Shown one piece after another: positions 9,737 to 17,798 of a stretch of 64,000 nt of DNA; position 1 is the stretch's first letter, and each line of letters starts with the position of its first letter. Both the position numbers and the translations under genes were made by a program. The stretch is from a virus: positions 1 through 64,000 of the IMG/VR virus record IMGVR_UViG_3300037117_000143. One strand, written 5' to 3'. The notes under the pieces are model-generated. The model was not told the origin of the DNA. It saw only the letters and a program-made list of their open reading frames with translations, and did no database searches.

Positions 9737-10698
9737 AGCGCTTCAAAGGCAAGACAGTCCTGATCACCGGCGCTGCCGGCTTTCTCGGTCGCCACTTGAC
9801 CAAGAAATTCAAAGAGCTAGGCGCTCACGTTTACTCGCTCGACAACTATATCACCGGTGCCGAGCATGACGAGTCAATTATGCCCGCTGACGTTACCAAC
9901 CACACGGTGTTCGATGGTGCGCTCCACTACATCCTCCACGCCGCCGGCATCGCGTCTCCGGTTTTTTACGCCCAACACCCGCTGGAGACGATCGACGTTG
10001 CCGTGAAGGGCACGCGTAACATGCTTGTCCTCGCCGAGATGCATCCAGAGCTGGAAGGCTTCCTGTATTTCAGCTCGAGTGAGATCTATGGAGGTCCTCA
10101 TGTCGTACCTACACCCGAAACGTACCGTGGAAATGTTAGCTGTACGGGGCCAAGAGCGTGTTATGATGAATCAAAGCGACTTGGGGAGACCCTATGTTCT
10201 ATATACCACCAACAATACGGAGTTCCCGTTAGAACTGTTCGCCCATTCAATATATTTGGGCCTGGCATGTCCCATGCGGATCGACGTGTCGTGCCCATGT
10301 TCACCTACGAGGCTCTTAATGATCGCCCTCTCCCTCTGTTTCGCGATGGCAGGCAGACGCGTACGTTTTGCTATATCACCGATGCGATTGATGGATTTCT
10401 CAAGGTACTTTTGGACGGGCGCATAGGTGAGGCCTATAATATCGGCAACCCGAGCCCCGAGATTTCTATGCGAGATCTAACGCTCCTCTTCAAAGACTTC
10501 TTCCCGAAGTCGACCTACAAATCCATGCCATATCCCGACGAGTATCCGACCGACGAGCCCTTGCGTCGCTGTCCCGATGTCGTAAAAGCGTGGCGTGATG
10601 TCGGTTATCAGCCGCAGTGGACGCTTGCGCGCGGGCTCTGTGAATTCATCGAGTGGGCGCAGGAACAACCTTCCTATCGGGACTTAACGATTTCTTGA
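9733..10698 (+). CDS. NAD-dependent extended SDR, UDP-glucuronate decarboxylase-like
   Basis: 321 residues, GTG start overlapping the preceding TGA with AGGAGA upstream. Rossmann motif GAAGFLG (13-19), HAAG, SSSEIYG, and Tyr144/Lys148 in CYDESKR. The combination 'GPRACYDESKRLGE' plus RPFNIFGPGM is the pattern of UDP-glucuronate decarboxylase (UXS) and related epimerases. It is the last gene of the glycan cluster. The reaction (UDP-xylose type synthesis or a 4-epimerisation) cannot be decided from sequence alone. Confidence 0.75.
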   Translation: MKRFKGKTVLITGAAGFLGRHLTKKFKELGAHVYSLDNYITGAEHDESIMPADVTNHTVFDGALHYILHAAGIASPVFYAQHPLETIDVAVKGTRNMLVLAEMHPELEGFLYFSSSEIYGGPHVVPTPETYRGNVSCTGPRACYDESKRLGETLCSIYHQQYGVPVRTVRPFNIFGPGMSHADRRVVPMFTYEALNDRPLPLFRDGRQTRTFCYITDAIDGFLKVLLDGRIGEAYNIGNPSPEISMRDLTLLFKDFFPKSTYKSMPYPDEYPTDEPLRRCPDVVKAWRDVGYQPQWTLARGLCEFIEWAQEQPSYRDLTIS

Positions 10699-10800
10699 CA
10701 TGCACCTGATTACATGCTGGCGGGCATAGCCCGCGAGGTCGTCGTATGACGGCTGCCCGGCTAAGTCGACCGCAAGGTCCACAACAGAGCCGGGTTTAAT
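10699..10800 (+). promoter_or_regulatory. structured leader between glycan cluster and virion genes
   Basis: About 100 bases without a gene hold two stem-loops. GCGGGC-ATA-GCCCGC lies at about 10720-10734. CCCGGCT (10756-10762) pairs with AGCCGGG (10788-10794), enclosing GACC-GCAA-GGTC, and is followed by TTTAAT. The second could end the upstream transcript or act as a processing or translational control site before the gene at 10814. A TTGACA at 10695-10700 lacks a good -10 box. Confidence 0.4.
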
Positions 10801-10813
10801 TCAGGAGAGTTTC

Positions 10814-11134
10814 ATGGCGAAAGGTCCTTCAGTGACGGCGAAAGATGGCGGAAGCCCCGCCTTCAGCTCTGGCAAGAAAACCAGTGCCGACGCGACCGAG
10901 AAGACCAAGAACGTTGACTTCGCCAAGGGTGGCGACACTCACATGTTCGGTTCAGGCGACCACACGAAGACCGCTCCGTCCGATGCAGCCGGCGAGCAGA
11001 CGCCCGCTCAAACGGGTAAAGATAATGCTGGCGGCTCTGGTGACAAGTTCGCCAAAGGCGGCACGAACAAGATGTTCGGCTTCAGCGGCTCGCTACCGGC
11101 CACTGAAGGCATTTCGGCTGCTCGAAAGTCGTAA
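10814..11134 (+). CDS. small virion-associated candidate with FAKGG...MFG repeats
   Basis: 106 residues, Lys/Gly/Thr-rich and low complexity, preceded by AGGAGAG. The unit 'FAKGG.(T/N).MFG' appears twice (about 36-46 and 76-86) in otherwise disordered sequence. No enzyme motif. It begins a run of four short ORFs leading to the scaffold and capsid genes, so a minor structural or assembly role is an inference from position only. Confidence 0.7.
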   Translation: MAKGPSVTAKDGGSPAFSSGKKTSADATEKTKNVDFAKGGDTHMFGSGDHTKTAPSDAAGEQTPAQTGKDNAGGSGDKFAKGGTNKMFGFSGSLPATEGISAARKS

Positions 11135-11136
11135 AC

Positions 11137-11373
11137 ATGGCGTTCAGTGTACCAAAGCCCAAGATGGGCGGCGGGGCACCTAAACCCGCTGCGGCGGCAA
11201 AGTTCGCCCTTGGATCTCGGCCCGCGTCTCTGCGTGACACTGGTCTTCCGCGCGTCAAGGCGCCGAAGCCGGCCGCCGCGCCGAATACACGGGACTACAG
11301 CACCAAAGGGGCGCCGGCGACCGCGCTCCAGCCGGGCAACCCGATGCCGCCTACGAACCAGGGGCCATTCTAA
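11137..11373 (+). CDS. small Pro/Ala/Lys-rich hypothetical protein
   Basis: 78 residues, basic and proline-rich (PKPAAA repeated), with no predicted fold or membrane segment. It sits two bases after the previous stop and overlaps the next ATG by one base, so it is translated as part of the same message. Function not recognised. Confidence 0.6.
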   Translation: MAFSVPKPKMGGGAPKPAAAAKFALGSRPASLRDTGLPRVKAPKPAAAPNTRDYSTKGAPATALQPGNPMPPTNQGPF

Positions 11374-11603
11374 TGATGAAAAAGGACATGACCGCCCTCA
11401 CCAAAGGCGGCCAGAAGACGGTTCACCAGGGGAAGGGCTCCAATACGCAGCCATTGTCCCCTCACAATAATGTCAGTGCTAGCGGCTCCGCGCAGCCCGG
11501 CGCCGGCCTCAACAACTACGCGAAAAGTACGCCAATGGCAGGTCCTACTCCGCCAGCTCCAAACGGGATCGGAAGTGGGACTTGGCCCGGAATCGGGCAA
11601 TAA
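11373..11603 (+). CDS. small disordered hypothetical protein
   Basis: 76 residues, rich in Gly, Pro, Asn and Ser after a basic N-terminus (MMKKDMTALTKGGQK). Start and stop both overlap the neighbours by one base (TAATG type). Composition resembles the two preceding small proteins. Function not recognised. Confidence 0.6.
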   Translation: MMKKDMTALTKGGQKTVHQGKGSNTQPLSPHNNVSASGSAQPGAGLNNYAKSTPMAGPTPPAPNGIGSGTWPGIGQ

Positions 11604-11884
11604 TGTCAGATATTTGCACGCGTGTGAATATGCCGGGGTATGTTTGTTGGGGCGCCGGCAACAAGGCGTGGCTAGACACTTGCGACAAACAAGATATAGA
11701 GCACCACAAAGTCAAACTGCAGTACCATCATCTTGAAATTACAGAGGAAGATGTGACAAGAGGGGATACTGCTACCCGCTTAAAACTGTTCAATTTTATG
11801 AGTAACCCTCCTCCAGAATGTGAACGTGATGTCAGACTCCTACACCCCCCTGCGCGCCGCCGCCCTGCGGATGCGCAACGCTGA
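11603..11884 (+). CDS. hypothetical protein, cysteine-containing
   Basis: About 93 residues from the ATG that overlaps the previous TAA. Residues 1-65 (VNMPGYVCWGAGNKAWLD...HLEITEEDV) look like a folded domain. The last 20 residues, where it overlaps the next gene, are arginine/proline-rich and may be only a shadow tail. Not recognised. Confidence 0.45.
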   Translation: MSDICTRVNMPGYVCWGAGNKAWLDTCDKQDIEHHKVKLQYHHLEITEEDVTRGDTATRLKLFNFMSNPPPECERDVRLLHPPARRRPADAQR

Positions 11885-12071
11885 TCCGCAGGCGTTCGCC
11901 GACTTCGTCGCTGAGCTCGAGAAGTTTGTCGGGCTGCTTTTGCTGGGCATGACCGAAGCACCACCTGACGCTATTTTCCTTGCTCAGGGCCAGGCGCGTG
12001 CCGCACGCGCCCTCTTAAGAGTTTTTAACGAATGTCACTTACAGTCTCCGAAGAAGCCCGGAGCGACCTAA
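11829..12071 (+). CDS. small helical protein upstream of the scaffold
   Basis: About 80 residues, predicted mostly helical: RMRNADPQAFADFVAELEKFVG followed by an amphipathic AQGQARAARALLRVFNEC segment. ATGs at 11820 and 11829 are both possible. Position immediately before a scaffold-like gene suggests an assembly cofactor, which is inference. Not recognised as a family. Confidence 0.6.
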   Translation: MSDSYTPLRAAALRMRNADPQAFADFVAELEKFVGLLLLGMTEAPPDAIFLAQGQARAARALLRVFNECHLQSPKKPGAT

Positions 12072-12095
12072 TCCCTCCGCGCGCAGGAGGATGTT

Positions 12096-13178
12096 ATGGC
12101 CGCCACTCAGCTAGCCCCCATCGACGAATCAGTCAAAATCCCAGAAGCAGTACGGCGCGCCGCGGCCCTTGCCGAAGCGCACTATGCCAAACCCGCTGAT
12201 CCCGCGCCGGCCGCGCCGCAACCCGCCAACCAACCCGCCAATAATCCGCAAAATCCCGACCAACCCCTTAATATCGTTGCGGTTCCGGCTCCCCAAGGCC
12301 CGACAGAACCGCGGCCGCTCTTAACCGAACCTGTTACCGAGCAGGTACAAGTTGCACCTGTTGCACCTGTTGCACCGCCGCAAGTGGATCCTGCACAGCA
12401 ACCTGAGAATTGGGAGCATCGCTATCACTCCATGAAGGGGCGCTACGACCAGTCCCAGCAGATCCTGGGAGGCATGCAGGAGCAAATGAATCTGCAGAAC
12501 CAGGAATTGCAGCGGCTCATAGCCCGCGTCGACCAGCGCCCGCCTGAGCCCGTACGCACCATCACGGCGGAAGACGAGAAGGTGTACGGTCCGGAATTGA
12601 TCGACTTGGCGCGGCGCGCGGCGCGCGAAGAATTGCAGCCGCAAATTGAGGCTGCTCGCCAGGAAAGCCATCGTTCTACGCAGCGCGCGCAAGCGATCTC
12701 CGAGCAGGATGTTCGCAACCAACTGGACGTCCAACTACCAAACTGGCGGTTGATAAATACCGACCCAGACTTCCTCCAGTGGCTATCTTTACCAGATATT
12801 TACTCTGGTGGTGTAAGACGCGGCCTGTTGACACAAGCATTCCAAGCGGCTTCGGCCCCTCGGGTGCTCGCGTTCTTCAAAGGTTATCTCGCTGAAGCAC
12901 AGGCCACGGGTCAGCTCCCAGCGCAGCCGACGACAGCCGCCGCCCCGGCGCCTACTCGACAAGCTGCAGTATCGCTGGACACGCTTGTATCCCCTGGTAG
13001 GGCCCAGCCGGCTGCCGGATCTGATGGACAGCCGCCTGAAGCGCCGATCTTCACGCACAAACAAATCCGCGAATTCTACACGAACGAGGGGCGAGCTCGC
13101 TACGTGGGTCGTCAGGCCGATCGGGATGCGGATGAAAAACTGATCTTCGAAGCCCAGAAAGCTGGGCGGGTTCGTTAA
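12096..13178 (+). CDS. scaffolding-like protein
   Basis: 360 residues, preceded by a consensus AGGAGG. It has a long Pro/Ala/Gln-rich N-terminus (about 30-100), a coiled-coil-type centre (HSMKGRYDQSQQILGGMQEQ and following, about 110-210), a short globular part with DPDFLQWLSLPDIYSGG (about 225-240), and a charged helical C-terminus (about 325-360). This acidic-helical-charged design directly before the major capsid gene is typical of phage scaffolds, which guide capsid assembly and are then lost. The assignment rests on position and architecture. Confidence 0.7.
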   Translation: MAATQLAPIDESVKIPEAVRRAAALAEAHYAKPADPAPAAPQPANQPANNPQNPDQPLNIVAVPAPQGPTEPRPLLTEPVTEQVQVAPVAPVAPPQVDPAQQPENWEHRYHSMKGRYDQSQQILGGMQEQMNLQNQELQRLIARVDQRPPEPVRTITAEDEKVYGPELIDLARRAAREELQPQIEAARQESHRSTQRAQAISEQDVRNQLDVQLPNWRLINTDPDFLQWLSLPDIYSGGVRRGLLTQAFQAASAPRVLAFFKGYLAEAQATGQLPAQPTTAAAPAPTRQAAVSLDTLVSPGRAQPAAGSDGQPPEAPIFTHKQIREFYTNEGRARYVGRQADRDADEKLIFEAQKAGRVR

Positions 13179-13194
13179 CCGGGGGGTACCACTG

Positions 13195-13217
13195 AGGGCC
13201 CCCACAACAGGGGGCTC
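13195..13217 (+). promoter_or_regulatory. hairpin covering the capsid gene ribosome-binding site
   Basis: CCCCC at 13199-13203 pairs with GGGGG at 13210-13214 around ACAACA, with further GAG/CTC pairs outside a small bulge. The GGGGG is also the only Shine-Dalgarno candidate for the capsid ATG at 13220. The site may be opened by translation of the scaffold gene, or may be an mRNA processing or stability element. Confidence 0.4.
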
Positions 13218-13219
13218 AA

Positions 13220-14230
13220 ATGGGCATTCCTAGTGGTGCATTCCCAGGCGCAACGTCTGGCACGACTCCTCCCATCTACCCGGTCGGTAGCTCTGGCAAC
13301 CAGCTCCAAGCTACGGGCTTCATCCCGGAGATTTGGTCTGGCAAGTTGGTTGAGAAGTTCTACGCGAGCACGGTGCTCGCCGCGATCTCCAACACCGACT
13401 ACGAAGGTGAGATCAAAAACAAGGGCGACCGCGTTAAGATCCGCACCAAGCCGACGATCACCATTCGAAACTACGACTCGGATGGCTTGCTCGCTCTTGA
13501 CCGCCCGACGGGTGGCACGGTCGAGCTCTACATCGGCAACGGCAAGTACTTCTCTCTGATCCTCGACGACGTCATGGAAGTTCAGTCCGACCTGAACATT
13601 CTCTCCATGTGGTCGGACGACGCTGCACAACAGCTGAAGATCGCTGTTGACTCGGACGTGCTCCAGGGCATCGTCGGTCAGATGGCGGCTGCCAATCAGG
13701 GCACCGCCGCGGGCGTGATCACTGCCTCGTTGAACCTCGGCGCTCAGGGCTCGTCCCTGTCGGTCGTGGGCCGCAACGCGGGCGTCGGTCAGGTCGAACT
13801 CCTCGACGTTCTTATGCGTATGGGCCAAGCGCTCGACGAGCAGAACATCCCGGAAGTCGGCCGCTGGGTCGTTATGCCGGCTTGGGCTGGCCGCATGATC
13901 AAACAGTCCGAGCTCCGTCAGGCCTACTTGTCTGGCGACAGCGTGTCGATGCTGCGGAACGGCCGGTTGGGCATGGTGGATCGCTTCACCCTGTACGTAA
14001 GCAACCTCTTGCCGAACAACAGCAACGACTCGGCGCAGTACAACTCGGGCGAATGGCCGATCTTCGCTGGCCACGCGCATGGGCTGACGTTCGCCAGCCA
14101 GATTTCCAAAGTCGAGACGTTGCGTTCCGAGCTGACCTTCGGTCAGATCCTGAGAGGTCTCCAGGTATACGGATACCAGGTCGTTGACGGGAAGGCCCTT
14201 TGTCAGGCCCAGGTCACGCCAGCTTCCTAA
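13220..14230 (+). CDS. major capsid protein
   Basis: 336 residues. Features of HK97-fold coat proteins of the P22/podovirus-like group: ATGFIPEIWSGKLVEKFYASTVLAAIS near the N-terminus, a conserved 'GDRVKIRTKPTITIRNY' E-loop region, a central alpha-beta domain with VGRWVVMPAWAG, and a C-terminal 'EWPIFAGHAHGLTFASQISKVETLRSE' beta segment. It follows the scaffold-like gene and is followed by a strong terminator, consistent with a highly expressed structural gene. It forms the capsid shell. Confidence 0.88.
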   Translation: MGIPSGAFPGATSGTTPPIYPVGSSGNQLQATGFIPEIWSGKLVEKFYASTVLAAISNTDYEGEIKNKGDRVKIRTKPTITIRNYDSDGLLALDRPTGGTVELYIGNGKYFSLILDDVMEVQSDLNILSMWSDDAAQQLKIAVDSDVLQGIVGQMAAANQGTAAGVITASLNLGAQGSSLSVVGRNAGVGQVELLDVLMRMGQALDEQNIPEVGRWVVMPAWAGRMIKQSELRQAYLSGDSVSMLRNGRLGMVDRFTLYVSNLLPNNSNDSAQYNSGEWPIFAGHAHGLTFASQISKVETLRSELTFGQILRGLQVYGYQVVDGKALCQAQVTPAS

Positions 14231-14258
14231 GTGATTTCAACCACTTAGATAACATCTA

Positions 14259-14290
14259 AGCCGGGGCCTCGAGGCCCCGGTTTCTTTTTA
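14259..14290 (+). terminator. strong intrinsic terminator after the capsid gene
   Basis: The fully self-complementary 20-mer CCGGGGCCTCGAGGCCCCGG at 14261-14280 is followed by TTTCTTTTTA. It is a textbook factor-independent terminator placed 30 bases after the capsid stop codon. Confidence 0.9.
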
Positions 14291-14301
14291 TCTGGCCCCT
14301 G

Positions 14302-14330
14302 TTGACATTTTCCACCAATAGTATATTTGT
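14302..14330 (+). promoter_or_regulatory. possible sigma-70-like promoter before an HNH gene
   Basis: TTGACA at 14302-14307 is followed by an AT-rich stretch with TATATT at 14322 and TATTTG at 14324. Spacing (14-16) is short of ideal. It lies between the terminator and the HNH gene, so it could give that gene its own transcription. Confidence 0.35.
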
Positions 14331-14360
14331 CAATTCATGATCCAACTTTAGGAGACTGAA

Positions 14361-14870
14361 ATGACAAAACCTAATCCCCGAGCCCGCGCTTATCCCGCGC
14401 AACGTGCTGCCCGCGTTGACCGTTCAAAAATGACCCTGGAGGAATGGGCAGGGCATAAACGCATAAAAGATTGTGAAAAGTGCGCCCGATGGAATGCACG
14501 TAATCCAGGAAAAAGTAACAGCAACCTTAGACGGCGTCGCGCTGAAAATCCGTGGTATTCTTCATTACTGCATGCGGGCGATCGCTCAAGAAAAAATGGG
14601 TTGGTTTATGACCTTACAATTGAGTGGGCCATTGCTACCTATACCGGAGCTTGCTCTTTGACCGGCATCCCATTTATTATTTCTGCACAAGGGCCAGCTG
14701 GTAAGAGCGGCCTTCGCCCTTACTCCCCGTCTATTGATCGGATTAACCCACTGAAAGGCTACACCCAAGACAATTGCCGGTGGGTGCTAAGTGCGGTGAA
14801 CTCGTTTAAAGGCGAAATGACCGATGCCGAAATGCTGACGATCGCGAAGGCCCTTCTCGCGCAAGCTTAA
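14361..14870 (+). CDS. HNH-like endonuclease in the capsid-adaptor interval
   Basis: 169 residues, with AGGAGA before the ATG. The C-terminal half carries the pattern of a phage HNH-like family: YTGACSLTGIPF, then PSIDRINPLKGYTQDNCRWVL and AVNSFKG, with the His replaced in the classical positions but the Asp-Arg and Asn residues kept. The N-terminus is basic with CEKC. Terminators before and after isolate it from the structural genes, as expected for an inserted free-standing endonuclease. Confidence 0.7.
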   Translation: MTKPNPRARAYPAQRAARVDRSKMTLEEWAGHKRIKDCEKCARWNARNPGKSNSNLRRRRAENPWYSSLLHAGDRSRKNGLVYDLTIEWAIATYTGACSLTGIPFIISAQGPAGKSGLRPYSPSIDRINPLKGYTQDNCRWVLSAVNSFKGEMTDAEMLTIAKALLAQA

Positions 14871-14894
14871 TCATTCCCTAACCCCCTTAGACTA

Positions 14895-14924
14895 GGCTCC
14901 CAGCTGAACGCTGTGGAGCCTTTT
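14895..14924 (+). terminator. intrinsic terminator that includes the next gene's ribosome-binding site
   Basis: GGCTCC-CAGC pairs with GCTG-(T)-GGAGCC over a 5-base loop (14895-14920), then TTTTC. The GGAG inside the second arm lies 8 bases before the ATG at 14927, so one hairpin could both end the HNH transcript and hide the start of the adaptor gene. Confidence 0.65.
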
Positions 14925-14926
14925 CT

Positions 14927-15349
14927 ATGTACAACCTCGAAACCGTGAAAGAATACATCGATGACGCGCGAACCCTCCTGCTTGATCAGATCGCGCCCTA
15001 CCGTTATTCCGACGTCTCCCTTCTCGTTGCATTTAACATCGCCCTTCTGGAAGGCCGTCGTCTTCGGCCAGACCTTTTCGTCTACCGGCACGGTAACAGT
15101 GTCCCTTCCTATTCCGCCATCACCGGCGAAAAAGTTCACATTGAGCCCCAGTTCCGAAAAGCCTTCGTCTACGGGCTTGCTGCGCACGCGCTCGCGCGCG
15201 ACCAAGAGGACGTCCAGGATCAGCGATCAAATATGTTCCAAAGCGTCATGAACTCCATCTTGACCGGTCTTGGCGGCGCGCCGATTGGCGGCGGCACCCC
15301 GCACGGTGGCCCACAACAGGGAGGCGGCATGCAGCTGCCTAGCGCCTAA
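14927..15349 (+). CDS. head-tail adaptor-like protein
   Basis: 140 residues. The helical N-terminal domain (ARTLLLDQIAPYRYSDVSLLVAFNIALLE then GRRLRPDLFVY) matches the common podovirus/siphovirus adaptor pattern 'D-AR-LLQD...YRYSD..L..ALN.AL.E.RRLRPD'. These proteins bind below the portal and complete the head. The tail is Gly/Pro-rich. It overlaps the next ATG by one base. Confidence 0.65.
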   Translation: MYNLETVKEYIDDARTLLLDQIAPYRYSDVSLLVAFNIALLEGRRLRPDLFVYRHGNSVPSYSAITGEKVHIEPQFRKAFVYGLAAHALARDQEDVQDQRSNMFQSVMNSILTGLGGAPIGGGTPHGGPQQGGGMQLPSA

Positions 15350-16044
15350 TGGCCATTCAGATCCGTGACTTTGAACGATTGATGAACCAGGCGCGTATCC
15401 AGCTCCCTGGCTCGTCCGATGCCGGCGTGAAAGGCGTCATGTTTGACATTATCGACGAGTTCTTCGACGTGTCCAACAGCTGGACCGAGTGGCTCTCGTT
15501 AGCCATCCTGCCCGGCGCGCAAATATACGCGGTCTATCCGCAGCACGGTGGCATGATCAACCGTCTCGTCACTGCGCTTGATAGCAACCAGGTCGTACTG
15601 CCGGCCGGCATAACTTTTGGCGATTCGCCCGCGAGTGTCGGCCACATTCACGTCGACCCGCCTGGCGTCGTGCTATCGCTGACGTTCCCACAGAACACGT
15701 CCTACTCGGCGAGCGTTCTGGTGACCAAAAAGACCATTTTGCCGACGAGCGGTGACGATATTCCCAATGCGCCATCGTGGTTATTTCCACTTTACGCCCG
15801 CTATATTCTCGAGGGCACAGTCGGCACGTTGATGATGCAGAAGGGGAAGTCGTACACTGATTTCAACAATGCACCGTTCCATTTGAAGAAATTCCGCGAT
15901 GGCATGGCCATGGCGAAGACGGCGACGATGCGCAGTGGAATTTTCGGTGGCCAGAGCTGGGGCTTCCCGCGGTTGTTCCGGACGAACAGTCAGCGCGGTG
16001 GTGTCTCGACGCCATTCCCGACACCGAGCGGACAGGGGTTCTAA
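15349..16044 (+). CDS. putative head-tail connector/tail completion protein
   Basis: 231 residues: a helical start (FERLMNQARIQLP), a beta-rich middle (about 45-130), and a helical end with 'GKSYTDFNNAPFHLKKFRDGMAMAK' followed by a Gly/Phe-rich tail. The order 'adaptor, then this protein, then a small beta protein' is frequent in podovirus-like head-tail modules. No precise family recognised. Confidence 0.5.
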   Translation: MAIQIRDFERLMNQARIQLPGSSDAGVKGVMFDIIDEFFDVSNSWTEWLSLAILPGAQIYAVYPQHGGMINRLVTALDSNQVVLPAGITFGDSPASVGHIHVDPPGVVLSLTFPQNTSYSASVLVTKKTILPTSGDDIPNAPSWLFPLYARYILEGTVGTLMMQKGKSYTDFNNAPFHLKKFRDGMAMAKTATMRSGIFGGQSWGFPRLFRTNSQRGGVSTPFPTPSGQGF

Positions 16045-16491
16045 ATGGGCATCTATGGCATTAATACCAGTCGAGCAGAGACCGCTGCCGAAGTTGATGT
16101 CATAACGTCAACAAACTCGACATGGATGGATGCGTTCCAGTTCGATCCGCCGCCAACTCCCGGCGGACCGCCAACACCGTACTGGCCGCAAGGGGCCAGC
16201 GGCCCGACGTGGACGTTCACCAACCAGAACTTTCGCATGGATGTGAAGACCAACATCAACGCTTCTGGGCCAATCGCATCGTGGACGTCGTCAAACAACC
16301 AGATAGTTGTTGACGATCCGATCAATCGCGTTCTGCACATGAACGTTCCTGAGAGCCAGTATCCTCTCCAGGGGATGGTGCCCGGGACCTATTTGTACGA
16401 CTTCATCATGTTCGATGGTTCTTCGCCACCGATTCGCGTGATGTTGATGCAGGGGAAATTCAAACTACAAGCCGGCGTGACCGGGGGATAA
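16045..16491 (+). CDS. small beta-rich tail/neck protein
   Basis: 148 residues. The second half (FRMDVKTN...HMNVPESQYPLQGMVPGTYLYDFIMFDG...VMLMQGKFKLQAGVTG) has the 'Y-Y-D-L-v-...-R-L-l-G-x-v-x-v-x-x-G-V-T' pattern of small beta-sandwich proteins that attach fibres or baseplate parts. It starts right after the previous stop and precedes the tail fibre genes. Confidence 0.55.
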   Translation: MGIYGINTSRAETAAEVDVITSTNSTWMDAFQFDPPPTPGGPPTPYWPQGASGPTWTFTNQNFRMDVKTNINASGPIASWTSSNNQIVVDDPINRVLHMNVPESQYPLQGMVPGTYLYDFIMFDGSSPPIRVMLMQGKFKLQAGVTGG

Positions 16492-16495
16492 GTCG

Positions 16496-17797
16496 ATGAC
16501 AGTTTCTGTGAACGGTCCAGCTCCAGTCTACGCGCGCCCCGTTGTTAGTTCGTACGGGCCACAAGGCCCCACAGGTCCGGCTGGTGGTCCAACGGGAAAC
16601 ACCGGTAACAGCGGCCCCACGGGCGCAGGTGCAGTGGGTCCTCAAGGACCAACCGGACAACAAGGTCTGCAGGGATTCACTGGGAATACCGGGCCGACCG
16701 GTTTCAGTGGCCCCGCCGGCGTAACCGGATCCCCAGGCGCAGCAACAAATACTGGCGCGACGGGCCCTTCTGGCCCTACCGGCTTTACGGGTGCTGGCGG
16801 TGCCGCGTCAAACACAGGCGCTACAGGTTTTACTGGTCCTACGGGCAGCACCGGCTATGGTGCGACGGGCCCCACTGCTGGCCAAGTCGCGGTGAATTAT
16901 TTCTTTGGCAGCAATGCACCGCAGGGCCAAACTGCAACGAATGGCGACGCCGGTCTCCCGCTAGCAACAGGCTTTGGTGCCGGCCGCCTGGCTGCGTCGA
17001 TTACGCCGGCGGTTAGTGGCGATGTAATGTTCAGAATTGACGGGTCAATTTATAATATTACTCTTGGTTCCCCCGTTGCACTTGGCGTAGTTTACGGCAC
17101 CGGTATTGCGCCGGCATTTCAAACCGCTGTCCCTTGGAATGTTGTCGGGGGCACGGGGGCCTATAATGGCAGCAACGCCCAGTATGGTGGGTTTTCTGCG
17201 GGGGGAATTGCTTCCGGGTTAATTGCCGGAACAAAATATTGGTTTGATCTTATAACTTATCCAATAGGTTCGGGCACGGTAGAATTGCTTACATGTAATT
17301 TGACCGCCTACGAACTTGGCGGTGGTCAGTATGGTCCTACGGGCTACACTGGAAATACCGGACCAACTGGACCGTCTGGCCCCACCGGTCTTCAGGGCTC
17401 CGCCACAAATACAGGAGCAACAGGACCAACATTCACTGCAACGGGGAATACTGGGCCCCAGGGTGCATCTGGGCCGATCAACCTTAACGTGAACACCCTA
17501 TCAACCGCCTACACGGCCGTGTTGGCTGATGGCGGCGGTGTTCTCTACCATTCAGGAAACGATGGATCTGCGCGCACGTTTACAATTCCCGCCAACGCTG
17601 CTGTGGCGTATCCAGTTGGAACGACCCTCACGTTCGTAAATTTTGGAGGCGCTCTTACGATCGCGATTAATTCTGACACTCTAGCTTGGGCAGCGGCGAA
17701 TCTTACAGGAACTCGCACACTAACATCGTACGGTATAGCTACTGCACTCAAATTTGACGCGACTCTATGGGTAATCTCCGGCGCGGGATTGTCGTAA
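16496..17797 (+). CDS. collagen-like tail fibre with two beta domains
   Basis: 433 residues. Collagen-like Gly-X-Y tract (about 20-125), a beta domain of about 140 residues (NYFFGSNAPQGQ...AGTKYWFDL...YELGGG), a second short GPTG tract (about 280-320), and a C-terminal beta domain (STAYTAVLADGGGVLYHSG...LWVISGAGLS). The first beta domain is paralogous to one in the 720-residue fibre at 18.8 kb (both share 'GTKYWFDL' and end 'ELGG'). Likely a trimeric receptor-binding fibre. Confidence 0.8.
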   Translation: MTVSVNGPAPVYARPVVSSYGPQGPTGPAGGPTGNTGNSGPTGAGAVGPQGPTGQQGLQGFTGNTGPTGFSGPAGVTGSPGAATNTGATGPSGPTGFTGAGGAASNTGATGFTGPTGSTGYGATGPTAGQVAVNYFFGSNAPQGQTATNGDAGLPLATGFGAGRLAASITPAVSGDVMFRIDGSIYNITLGSPVALGVVYGTGIAPAFQTAVPWNVVGGTGAYNGSNAQYGGFSAGGIASGLIAGTKYWFDLITYPIGSGTVELLTCNLTAYELGGGQYGPTGYTGNTGPTGPSGPTGLQGSATNTGATGPTFTATGNTGPQGASGPINLNVNTLSTAYTAVLADGGGVLYHSGNDGSARTFTIPANAAVAYPVGTTLTFVNFGGALTIAINSDTLAWAAANLTGTRTLTSYGIATALKFDATLWVISGAGLS

Positions 17798-17798
17798 T

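Noticed and set aside
368-14307. Recurring TTGACA hexamers at 368, 2503, 10695 and 14302 as a shared promoter class
   Set aside because: None has a good -10 box at 16-18 bases and one lies 10 bases before a start codon; only the site at 14302 is kept as weak.
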